Shown here piece by piece: positions 7,273-14,319 of a stretch of DNA of 14,464 nt (its first letter is position 1; each line of letters starts with the position of its first letter). The notes under the pieces were generated by a model. That model worked only from the letters and a program-made list of their open reading frames with translations. It made no database searches and was not told where the DNA came from. The stretch comes from Deltaproteobacteria bacterium UBA3076 (GTDB taxonomy: Bacteria; Desulfobacterota; Dissulfuribacteria; Dissulfuribacterales; UBA3076): assembly GCA_002367355.1 (NCBI GenBank), contig DFBQ01000151.1, positions 1 to 14,464 of the forward strand, given 5' to 3'. The translations under genes were made by a program, and so were the position numbers.

Positions 7273-8538
7273 ATGGAATTCATAGAAAGATACTTGCCTA
7301 AATGGAGTCTTGAAAAAGACGTCCTGGCGCCAAAGATGATATTTATAGCCGGGCCGCGTCAATCAGGTAAAACCACACTGCTGGAAAATTTCCTGGCAAA
7401 ACGTGGCTGTTCCTCGCTATTTTTTAACTGGGACACACCTAAAGTCAAAGCATTATACCGTGAAGATCCGACATTTTTTGAATCGGAGGCAAGGTCGTTA
7501 TGCAGAGGCAATAGAGATGTTTGGGTAGCTCTCGATGAAATTCATAAGAGAACTAAATGGAAAGATATCCTTAAAGGATACTATGACCAGTTTCATAAAG
7601 TCTTTCGTTTTGTAATATCAGGAAGCGCGAGGCTTGATCTGTTCAGAAGGACTGGAGATGCTTTAATAGGGAGATATTTTCTTTTTCACCTTTATCCTTT
7701 TTCTATTTCAGAAGTTAGTGCAAAGAGCTTTGAGAAACTCACTTTATGGCATGAAATAATCAAAAATGAAAACTGGTCAGATTTGTTTGACCTTATAGCC
7801 GACAACAAACCTCTGCCTTATGACCTATGGCAGCAGATGTATGAATTCGGCCCATTCCCCGAACCTTTACTCAAAGGAGATAAAGCCTTTTCGAATATGT
7901 GGCATCAGGATTATCTTTCGTTATATCTCAGGGAGGAAATTAGGGATCTGACCAGGATTTCAGATATAGACGGTGTGGAGACCTTGGTCTCTCTTTTGCC
8001 CAACCGTGTAGGAAGCATGTTGTCGATAAACAGCTTGAAGGAAAATTTATATGTATCCCATACCACAGTAACCACCTGGCTTGATTCTTTGGACAAATTA
8101 TATCTGATATTTTCTTTACAGCCGTGGCAAAGAAAGATTCATAAAGCCATCAAAAAAGAGAAGAAATATTATTTTTACGACTGGTCCTATATCCCTGAAG
8201 AAAATGAAGGAGCGCGTTTTGAGAATATGGTGGCTGTCGGACTCAACCGATTATGTGATCAGCTCAGGGAAAATGGACTCGGCCATTATAAGCTTTTCTT
8301 TGTAAGGGACCTTTCCAAACGTGAAGTAGACTTTTTAATAGCCAGGGAAGAAACCCCTGTATTGCTGGTTGAGGCCAAAACTAATAACATAAAAATTTCA
8401 GGGTTCGCTCTCAACCTTGCAAAAAAACTGGATGATATACCCATCATTCAGTTGAATCATAAAAGCGGTGTTCTTAAAAAGCTGGGCCGGAATGCCTTCG
8501 TAATCTCTGCCAGTCACTTCTTCTCAGATTTACCATAA
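7273..8538 (+). CDS. AAA_14 / DUF4143 family ATPase
   Basis: This 421-residue protein belongs to the AAA_14-plus-DUF4143 ATPases, a widely scattered family without a settled function. The Walker A motif GPRQSGKTT is at 27-35, Walker B VALDEIH at 85-91, and a sensor-like ISGSARLD at 115-122. A winged-helix-like middle follows (about 226-280). The C-terminal DUF4143 part has EVDFLIA (351-357) and LLVEAKT (364-370), resembling the D...ExK core of the PD-(D/E)XK nuclease fold. The gene is visibly richer in A and T than its neighbours, stands alone between converging operons and has its own possible promoter. These are signs of acquisition. Family call is firm; biological role is unknown. Confidence 0.88.
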   Translation: MEFIERYLPKWSLEKDVLAPKMIFIAGPRQSGKTTLLENFLAKRGCSSLFFNWDTPKVKALYREDPTFFESEARSLCRGNRDVWVALDEIHKRTKWKDILKGYYDQFHKVFRFVISGSARLDLFRRTGDALIGRYFLFHLYPFSISEVSAKSFEKLTLWHEIIKNENWSDLFDLIADNKPLPYDLWQQMYEFGPFPEPLLKGDKAFSNMWHQDYLSLYLREEIRDLTRISDIDGVETLVSLLPNRVGSMLSINSLKENLYVSHTTVTTWLDSLDKLYLIFSLQPWQRKIHKAIKKEKKYYFYDWSYIPEENEGARFENMVAVGLNRLCDQLRENGLGHYKLFFVRDLSKREVDFLIAREETPVLLVEAKTNNIKISGFALNLAKKLDDIPIIQLNHKSGVLKKLGRNAFVISASHFFSDLP

Positions 8539-8567
8539 CAGGTTTTAGAAAGACTGACAGGAAATCG

Positions 8568-9212
8568 CTACTTTTCCCACTCCGTGCGGATCCTCTGGAT
8601 CACTTTCTGCACATACCGGAGCTTATCAGGAGGACAGATCCCCAAGAGAGGAGATCCCTGTTCCACCGTATCCCCTGGCTTGAAATAGACCTTGTAAAGT
8701 GCCCCCGGGACGCCTTCATAGCTGATAACCGTGTCTCTTTTCATCAGGGACATAATCAACACATCATCCCCGGATTCCACGGACACGCCCTCTTTGGGCT
8801 GCTTTTCCATCCTTGCTGAAATCTCAGGTGCGAGGAAGTACCTGGCCCGCTGGGGGGCAGGAAGGATGTAGAGAACCTGGGTCAGAATGCGATCAATAAT
8901 TTCTTCCTTATCCAGTTGGTGCCGGATAGAAAAAAGCAATTCACCTGCCTCTACAAATTGACCCTCGATATCAAGACGAATTCCACTAACCTGTCCACTC
9001 CAGAGGGCGGTCGTCCTCTTCACGTTCCGTTCCCTCTCAATGACATAGAGCATGGTCCCGGGTCGATGGAGCCACTCACCACCAGGCCCTTTGACTGTCT
9101 GGCCTTCCTTCACCTTAAGGAATACGACCCCTGTATGGGGTGTCTCTACAGGATAGTCCTCAAAGGGATGAGAACGATAGCGCCTTAATAGGTCGTTTAG
9201 ATTGATATCCAT
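8568..9212 (-). CDS. Biotin carboxyl carrier subunit with two biotinyl/lipoyl-type domains
   Basis: This 214-residue soluble protein would be the biotin carrier of the carboxylase encoded upstream. The first barrel-sandwich domain (about 21-97) has the usual TPHTGVVFLKVKEGQTV entry and VSGIRLDIEGQFVEAGELL exit, but the modified lysine position aligns with Arg62 in IERERNV. The second (about 127-193) has a lysine at 158 in LMKRDT, where carriers usually read AMKM, followed by YKVYFKPGDTVEQGSPLLGI. Lys158 is the likely biotin site. The C-terminus is a short basic helix. It lies 174 bases after the carboxyltransferase gene, separated by a large palindrome, and the ribosome binding site is weak. 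A lipoyl carrier is a less likely alternative given the neighbours. Confidence 0.75.
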   Translation of the reverse strand: MDINLNDLLRRYRSHPFEDYPVETPHTGVVFLKVKEGQTVKGPGGEWLHRPGTMLYVIERERNVKRTTALWSGQVSGIRLDIEGQFVEAGELLFSIRHQLDKEEIIDRILTQVLYILPAPQRARYFLAPEISARMEKQPKEGVSVESGDDVLIMSLMKRDTVISYEGVPGALYKVYFKPGDTVEQGSPLLGICPPDKLRYVQKVIQRIRTEWEK

Positions 9213-9238
9213 GATTACACTATAAAAAATCCTAAAAC

Positions 9239-9366
9239 ATGATTCCGCTCAAAAAACCCGAGATGCAAGGCGCGAAATTTTCCAGAAATGAGACGTACTG
9301 ATCGTACGTCGCAGTGAGTGGAAAATTGAAGCAACGCCGCAGACTGGGTTTTTTGAGCGGAATCAT
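9239..9366. repeat. 128-bp imperfect palindrome inside the carboxylase cluster
   Basis: The outer 21-base arms (9239-9259 and 9346-9366) are perfect inverted copies, beginning ATGATTCCGCTC and ending in CCC before the loop side. Inside them are shared words AATTTTCC and a central GACGTAC (9292-9298), TGATC loop, GTACGTC (9304-9310). In RNA from the operon it would form a long hairpin between the carboxyltransferase and carrier genes. It resembles dispersed REP/BIME-type repeats that I recall from Desulfobacterota. A single arm recurs at 6292-6312. Confidence 0.8.
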
Positions 9367-9386
9367 CCATGAATTTTGCAAAAGGC

Positions 9387-11666
9387 TCATTTGTAATAGA
9401 GGTTGGGGCCCCCTAATGTCATCAAAGCATCGTGGAGGTTTTTTTTAAACTCGCGTCTGTCCCAAATTCCCTGAATGTGACCCCGTTTGAGGGCATTCTT
9501 GGCGCTGTGATAATCAGGGGGAACGTCCTGACCGGTGGTTTCCCTTATGACCCTTGGGCCGGCAAAGCCGATTCTGGAAGAACGCATGCCGAACTGATAG
9601 AGTGAACACCCCAAAAAACTCGCTACAGGACCAGCATAAGAATTATTATCATAGACCACGATATAGAGACCGCCGTTGTCATTATATTCCCTCACTGCAA
9701 GGGTGCATTTCGGCATCTGAACTACACCAAGTGTCCCTTCATGAATACGGATCCCGCCGGTGCTGTGTATGTAAGCCAAAAGAGGCCTTCGGGTAGTACC
9801 GGCCACATCGCATGCCCTTACGAACTTCTCTCCCTCGGCAGTTCCAACTGTCCCGCCCCTGAAGTTGCTGAAGAGCATGGCCACTACCAGTCTTATCCCA
9901 CACACCTCGGCATCAAAGGTTATCATGCTGGAATTGCGACCGGTACGCTTCATGTCTTTCTTAAGACGGGCGTTATAACCCTGAAAACCAAGGGGATTGC
10001 ATGAGGCTATGTGATCGTTGAATTCATGGACCGAATTTTTATCAAAAAGATTCTCAAGATACCACTGATACTCAAGTGGAAAATGGTGGCCGCAGTTGGG
10101 ACACACTCCGCAGAATTCCCCATAGAGGTCAGGCACCCACAGGTCGAGACATCCATATTTTGAGGCATTGGGGCAGGTAACAGTACAGTCTTCATTGGCA
10201 AGTGGGCTGACGTAAGACTCCCACTCTTCTGCAAAAATCGATTTGCGCTCAGGCCCCTCGGAACGTACGACTCTACCTGGGCGCTCCGGCTGAGGAAAAA
10301 CAAAGTCATAGGCCGCCCTTACGGGCTCAGTGACCTTTCGGAGAAACACTGAACCTTCACTTGAGACCTCTTCTATTACTTTCTGAACGTTTCGCTGGTG
10401 CGGCCGCAGAAGGCCATACCTTAGATCATAGTATGTCTTGCTGGCAAAGATCTTTGTCTTCCTGATTCCCTCGGTTAAAACATTTCTGTTCTCAAGAAAA
10501 TACCCCTTGCCCAACTCCATATACTTTTTGAGCCTGAATTCAAGGAGTCGTTCTATCTCAAGGTCTGTGAGATTCCAACTGATGAATAGATCAAAGTCCT
10601 CCGGCACCTCCTTCCCCTCTTCTGCCTGCCTTTTCAAGGCATAGGCCCGGAAGGCCCGGAAGTTCTTGGTCTTCAATACTACTTCGTCGGTAGCACGAAG
10701 CATCTCATAGCGAAGTCTGCGAAAAAAGGGGAAATCATCCCGCCTGGCTCCAAGGGGGGGTTCCTCTATAATGCGATCAACAGTTCCGAGTTTCAGATTG
10801 TCTTCAGCAGTTATCTTTAACTGAGCGGCGCAATGTTCCACAAGCTCTCTAGGGACCTTTTCGCCCTCTCTTATCTTTCCTTCTATTGCAGCCGCGCCTT
10901 CAGGAGAAATGACCGAGTAATAGCTCTTTGAACCCATGAGCCTGAGACCTGAAACTCCTATTGCCTCAGCGCCACCGGAGCCACCTTCAGAGATAAAAGA
11001 TACCATGGGGACCTTTAGCTTTGCCATTACGTATAGATTGCGGGCTATCTGCTGCGCAGCTCCGGGGTAATCTTCAATGGGGTAGGACCCAGGGGTAAAA
11101 ATATAGAAATGTATGGGAATGCCTTCGGTTTCAGCTACCCTCATATACCTCAGGGCCTTATCATTTCCCCAGGGCCTAGCACATCCTCCGTTTCTGTATT
11201 CCTCTCCTCGACCCTTTTCATGACCTATGACCATGACTTGATGGCTATAGAGCTTGTTCTTGACTCTTCTCGATATGGTAGCCCTGGCGACCATTATCGC
11301 AGGATCAATATTACAGTCTCCCTCCCCGCCCAACTCGGTATAGGAGTCGTACACATTCTCCAGGATATCCATAAGGGTAAAACGCTGGGGGCTCCGAACG
11401 ATGTTCACAATCTCTGCAGGACTGAGCTTCTCAGCAACTCTATCCTCAAGAAAGGAGACCCTGTCCTCGATCCGGTCGATTTTCTCAAAAAGATCCGCCT
11501 CTTTTATCTCAAAAAGAGACTGACGAAGCCCCTGGACCCGCCCAAGGAGATCACCAATATTGCCATACTCACTGTTGCCCTTGATATCAATAAGATATGA
11601 GATCCGATCAGCGAGTTGACTCAGTAACTTGCCGCTATCTGCCATATGTACCCGGTCTGTGCGCAT
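9387..11666 (-). CDS. Acyl-CoA carboxylase carboxyltransferase, AccA-AccD fusion (alpha then beta)
   Basis: This 759-residue protein transfers the carboxyl group from carboxybiotin to an acyl-CoA, most likely acetyl-CoA. A helical, charged segment (about 10-85) precedes an AccA-like half (about 86-310) with VMVIGHEKGR, ISEGGSGGAEAIGV (225-238) and YSVISPEG (250-257). A helix-rich linker (about 310-480) follows. The AccD-like half (about 490-755) has a cysteine cluster C494, C498, C506, C519, C522 and C525, whose CPNCGHH equals the AccD zinc ribbon CPKCDHH. It also has STGGIRIHEG (635-644), SYAGPVASFLG and GFAGPRVIRETTG (700-712). This order is opposite to PccB-type proteins, which are beta-like first. 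It starts 17 bases after the biotin carboxylase stop. ATG 11645 is an alternative start; neither has a strong ribosome binding site. Confidence 0.9.
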   Translation of the reverse strand: MRTDRVHMADSGKLLSQLADRISYLIDIKGNSEYGNIGDLLGRVQGLRQSLFEIKEADLFEKIDRIEDRVSFLEDRVAEKLSPAEIVNIVRSPQRFTLMDILENVYDSYTELGGEGDCNIDPAIMVARATISRRVKNKLYSHQVMVIGHEKGRGEEYRNGGCARPWGNDKALRYMRVAETEGIPIHFYIFTPGSYPIEDYPGAAQQIARNLYVMAKLKVPMVSFISEGGSGGAEAIGVSGLRLMGSKSYYSVISPEGAAAIEGKIREGEKVPRELVEHCAAQLKITAEDNLKLGTVDRIIEEPPLGARRDDFPFFRRLRYEMLRATDEVVLKTKNFRAFRAYALKRQAEEGKEVPEDFDLFISWNLTDLEIERLLEFRLKKYMELGKGYFLENRNVLTEGIRKTKIFASKTYYDLRYGLLRPHQRNVQKVIEEVSSEGSVFLRKVTEPVRAAYDFVFPQPERPGRVVRSEGPERKSIFAEEWESYVSPLANEDCTVTCPNASKYGCLDLWVPDLYGEFCGVCPNCGHHFPLEYQWYLENLFDKNSVHEFNDHIASCNPLGFQGYNARLKKDMKRTGRNSSMITFDAEVCGIRLVVAMLFSNFRGGTVGTAEGEKFVRACDVAGTTRRPLLAYIHSTGGIRIHEGTLGVVQMPKCTLAVREYNDNGGLYIVVYDNNSYAGPVASFLGCSLYQFGMRSSRIGFAGPRVIRETTGQDVPPDYHSAKNALKRGHIQGIWDRREFKKNLHDALMTLGGPNLYYK

Positions 11667-11683
11667 TCATGTGTTGTCGGTGA

Positions 11684-13099
11684 TCAAAATTGAAGCACGT
11701 CATCAATCCGATCATAGAGGTATTCCAGGTTTGTGATAATACTTTCGTCACCAGCCCCTTTACCTTCAATAATAGTCCTATTCTGAAATTGCCTAGCCCT
11801 TTCCTTGGCCTGCTCCGTATCCTGGCCCCAGATAATAGCAAGAGCAAAGTTGGGATCATACTCTGTGGGAATCTTATAGGGCGTATCTCTGGGCACATGA
11901 GAATAAAGCCTCGCCCAGGGCTCGTCCGGATAATCAAATCGTGTGATGGTACCACACCATGGTACAAAACCTCTTTTGGTATCTTCAGCAACAATCCTCA
12001 GCTCTATGCTGGTCCCTTCAAAGGATATATTTTTTTGAGTAAAACCCAGTCTATCTCCAAGGGCCACCCTTATCTGATCCCTGATCAAATTTGGAGGCTC
12101 ATTACTCCCATTTAGCCTTGAAATACATGCTGAAATCTCATTTTCAACCTGTATGCGGGTATTGACCTCCATAAGGTAGGGACTGCCATCTCTGGATACT
12201 ATCCACTCCCATGTCCCTATGTTGTCATAGCCCGCGTGTTTTGCCAGACGTACAGAATACTTCACGATCCGGTCCAGGACTGCCCTTGCATCAAAAGCAT
12301 ACTCACACACAGCAGAATCAAAGCCAGGAGCCACTTCTACCCTCTTTTGCCTGCCTGCACTCTGTATAGTGCAGTTTCTGGTTCCGAAGTGCACTACCTC
12401 AGCATGGGAACTGCATAAAAGTTGAACTTCAAGGTGCTGATAATCTCTGAGACACTGTTCAATCAGGACTCCCTCATCCCCGAACTGTCGCTTGGCATAG
12501 TTTTGTATCCGCCGGTAGGTTCTCCTGAAGGCATCAAGGTGACAGACCTCTTCAATACCCATACCTCCACCACCGGCAGAGGCCTTTACCAAAATAGATG
12601 GATGCTGAATGCCCTGTTCTTTTTGGAGAAAAAAAAGTTCCTCCGCCACTCCTTCAGCCTCCAATTCATTATAGATCGATCCATCAGACCCTGGAATCAC
12701 CGGCACATTGAGGTCCTTTGCCAGACGCTTGGTGTTTATCTTACTGCCAAGATCCCTTATGACTTCCCATCTGGGACCTATAAAAGTCAGAGGCCGGTTC
12801 CTCATGGCGGCCCTTCTGGCAAAACCGTAATTCTCGGAAAAAAAACCGTAGCCAGGATGAATAGCAGTACATTCAGCCTCATCTGCCACGGAGAAAATCT
12901 CATTGGGGTCCTTGTAGTTAGCTACGCGATAAGCCTTCTTAAAACCGCTTTCTTCCTGCTGCGCAATTCGAACGTGCAATGAGAATTCGTCTTCCTTTGT
13001 ATATAGGACCACGTAATCCAGACCAAGATCCTTGCATGCCTGAATAATGCGGAGGGCGATCTCTCCGCGGTTTGCTATTAATACACGTTCCTTGCCCAT
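11684..13099 (-). CDS. accC: Biotin carboxylase subunit, divergent
   Basis: This ATP-grasp enzyme carboxylates biotin on the carrier with bicarbonate and ATP. ATG 13099 gives 471 residues with the family's normal start, IANRGEIALRI. HPGYGFFSEN (81-90), Lys172 before the glycine loop (174-181), His222, Lys252, Glu298, Glu311, Asn313, Arg315 and Arg368 match catalytic or ATP residues of E. coli AccC. Differences are RNCTIQSAGRQK (241-252) where AccC reads RDCSMQRRHQK, with one extra residue and Arg in place of His236; NTRIQVENE in place of QVEHP; and EYDPNFALAI near the end. A longer reading from TTG 13150 is rejected because that codon is the -35 box. It is first in the carboxylase cluster. 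Confidence 0.92.
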   Translation of the reverse strand: MGKERVLIANRGEIALRIIQACKDLGLDYVVLYTKEDEFSLHVRIAQQEESGFKKAYRVANYKDPNEIFSVADEAECTAIHPGYGFFSENYGFARRAAMRNRPLTFIGPRWEVIRDLGSKINTKRLAKDLNVPVIPGSDGSIYNELEAEGVAEELFFLQKEQGIQHPSILVKASAGGGGMGIEEVCHLDAFRRTYRRIQNYAKRQFGDEGVLIEQCLRDYQHLEVQLLCSSHAEVVHFGTRNCTIQSAGRQKRVEVAPGFDSAVCEYAFDARAVLDRIVKYSVRLAKHAGYDNIGTWEWIVSRDGSPYLMEVNTRIQVENEISACISRLNGSNEPPNLIRDQIRVALGDRLGFTQKNISFEGTSIELRIVAEDTKRGFVPWCGTITRFDYPDEPWARLYSHVPRDTPYKIPTEYDPNFALAIIWGQDTEQAKERARQFQNRTIIEGKGAGDESIITNLEYLYDRIDDVLQF

Positions 13100-13121
13100 A
13101 AAACCCTTTCCCTTTCGCCAG

Positions 13122-13150
13122 TTTATACCGGATCGAACAGAACCGGTCAA
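13122..13150 (-). promoter_or_regulatory. Sigma70-type promoter of the carboxylase cluster
   Basis: On the - strand TTGACC (13150-13145) and TATAAA (13127-13122) are 17 bases apart, each matching five of six consensus bases. Transcription would begin near 13115. Two AAAGGG ribosome-binding-like words (13115-13110 and 13109-13104) precede the ATG at 13099. This is the strongest promoter match in the window. Confidence 0.55.
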
Positions 13151-13207
13151 TTTAGTGATACATTCATAGAATACCTATTTCTAAATCGATAGCAATAATA
13201 TTAATCT

Positions 13208-13223
13208 TGAGCCTTTTGCAAAA
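13208..13223. repeat. 16-base word inverted at the other end of the carboxylase cluster
   Basis: TGAGCCTTTTGCAAAA here is present in exact inverted form at 9374-9389, just after the carboxyltransferase stop. The word itself contains the palindrome TTTTGCAAAA. The two copies bracket the biotin carboxylase and carboxyltransferase genes. It is probably part of a dispersed repeat family. Confidence 0.5.
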
Positions 13224-13272
13224 CCCAGGGCATTAACCTTTGATATTAAAAAACCAATGACAAAAAAATCCA

Positions 13273-13366
13273 GGAATGACGTGCATTCCGATCGTCATTC
13301 CCGCGAAGGCGGGAATCCATTAGATAGTCGCAAAATATGATATGCCTGGACTTATTGAGAAATTAC
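13273..13366. mobile_element. Partial second copy of the MITE-like element, truncating cheA
   Basis: Bases 13312-13366 match 4386-4440 at 50 of 55 positions, including the right terminal repeat ending GAGAAATTAC. The preceding hairpin ATTCCCGC, GAAG, GCGGGAAT (13298-13317) corresponds to the hairpin at 4371-4390 in the full copy. The left terminal repeat is absent, so this copy is cut at about 13273. Its right end forms the boundary of the cheA fragment and provides that reading frame's TAA. Confidence 0.65.
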
Positions 13367-13551
13367 GAAATATTCATAAATCCAACCATCGCCGCACTAC
13401 TCTTTAAGGTATGAATCGACCTGAAAAGCTGTTCTATATCTGATATGGATTCTGGTGTGGATTCGAGCGCCAGTAGGCTTTCTTCTGCCAATTTGAGCAG
13501 GTCGTCTGACTCGGAGAAAAAGATCTCTAAGACCTCTTCTCGTTCGCTCAT
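13363..13551 (-). pseudogene. cheA: Truncated CheA: N-terminal Hpt fragment
   Basis: The 62-residue reading frame begins MSEREEVLEIFFSESDDLL, a normal CheA/Hpt first helix. It includes the phospho-accepting His47 in FRSIHTLKSSAAMVGF, then stops two residues after GFMN. A complete Hpt domain needs roughly 100 or more residues in four helices, and CheA also has dimerisation, kinase and CheW-like domains, all missing here. The TAA stop lies in the terminal repeat of the partial miniature element (13273-13366), so insertion and rearrangement broke the gene. The ATG overlaps the upstream receiver's stop in an ATGA arrangement, so translation was coupled. An upstream in-frame ATG at 13617 lies inside the receiver gene and is unlikely to be used. 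Confidence 0.72.
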
Positions 13552-13931
13552 TTTGACCACACGACTTTCTTGACAGCCCACAGGAGATGTTCTGGTTGAA
13601 AAGGCTTCAGCAGCCACCCGGAAATGCCTGCAGCTCGGCCTTTTTCTATCATAGATTCCTCAGCCTCGGTGGTCAGGACTAATATGGGAAGGAATTTTAG
13701 CTCGGTCTCTTTTACTTTGGATATGAGAGTAATTCCATCCATCTCCGGCATGTTAATGTCGGTGATAATTAGGGCCGGCGATTGACCTTTGTTTTCCATG
13801 AATTGGAGTTTTTGGAGGGCCTCTTTACCATCTGACGCTTCTGTCACTCTATATCCTGCATTTCGCAGGCAAAAGGAAACCGACAACCTCATCGTAGGCG
13901 AATCATCTACAATTAGAATGTGCTTTTCCAT
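13548..13931 (-). CDS. CheY-like single-domain response regulator
   Basis: This 127-residue protein is a lone receiver domain. It shows Asp9/Asp10 for metal binding, acceptor Asp58 in IITDINMPEMDG, Thr87 in VLTTEAEE, and Lys109 in LLKPF. Trp106 occupies the aromatic switch position (Tyr106 in CheY). LTTEA and GWLLKPF are typical of chemotaxis receivers from CheA-containing operons. It starts 13 bases after the STAS gene and overlaps the cheA fragment by 4 bases, so the three form one operon. Its cognate kinase, the neighbouring CheA, is broken in this window, so phosphorylation would have to come from another CheA. Confidence 0.88.
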   Translation of the reverse strand: MEKHILIVDDSPTMRLSVSFCLRNAGYRVTEASDGKEALQKLQFMENKGQSPALIITDINMPEMDGITLISKVKETELKFLPILVLTTEAEESMIEKGRAAGISGWLLKPFQPEHLLWAVKKVVWSK

Positions 13932-13944
13932 CTTTGCGTACCTG

Positions 13945-14241
13945 TCATACCAATGCGGCCTTCAGACCGCAAAGAGACAAAACGTCCTCCACCTCAGCGG
14001 AGACAGCGGAAATTCTCAGCTTGACCTCAGGTTCCAACCGTCGCTTAAAGGCAATCAGCAACTGAAGAGCCGCAATGTCAATAAATCTGACCTTGGCGAG
14101 GGAAATAGGAATCTCCTGTAGGTCCCTGAGAGACTCTTCCAAAAATGCTTTGAACTCATCCAGCTCATGGATAGTGAGTTCTCCTTCAAGGTGGTAAACC
14201 CCTTGGCCGTCTTGGCTAATATTAAAGGTTCTTGCAGGCAT
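13945..14241 (-). CDS. STAS-domain protein (anti-sigma antagonist-like), chemotaxis operon type
   Basis: This 98-residue single STAS domain has a recognisable beta-strand start, VYHLEGELTIHELDEFKAFLEESL, and the core RFIDIAALQLLIAFKRRL near residues 52-69. In SpoIIAA-type antagonists the equivalent loop reads DSSG with a phosphorylated serine. Here it reads DIAA, so that acceptor is missing. Small STAS proteins ahead of CheY and CheA are common in this type of operon, and a scaffolding or signalling role there is plausible but not shown. It is the first gene of the segment. No clear ribosome binding site precedes its ATG, and no promoter was recognised upstream. Confidence 0.8.
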   Translation of the reverse strand: MPARTFNISQDGQGVYHLEGELTIHELDEFKAFLEESLRDLQEIPISLAKVRFIDIAALQLLIAFKRRLEPEVKLRISAVSAEVEDVLSLCGLKAALV

Positions 14242-14319
14242 TTTGAAAGCGGTACAAACAACAAAAAACGGTAACCGTTCACGGGATTACAACGCCCGTT
14301 TTACAGCAACCCATCGAAC

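Noticed and set aside
7273..8538. ATPase gene as part of a phage-defence system
   Set aside because: It stands alone with no toxin, antitoxin, nuclease or other defence partner next to it, and the family has no demonstrated defence role that I can cite.
12422..12982. 186-codon open frame on the + strand inside the biotin carboxylase gene
   Set aside because: It is antisense to conserved ATP-grasp motifs and has no recognisable product.
13100..13150. Upstream TTG start for the biotin carboxylase (17 extra residues)
   Set aside because: The TTG is the -35 hexamer of a good promoter, the extra residues do not look like an AccC N-terminus, and ATG 13099 has ribosome-binding sequence and the family start.
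13552..13617. Longer cheA fragment starting at 13617
   Set aside because: The extra 22 residues lie inside the CheY-like gene and do not resemble Hpt; the ATGA overlap at 13551-13548 is the natural start.
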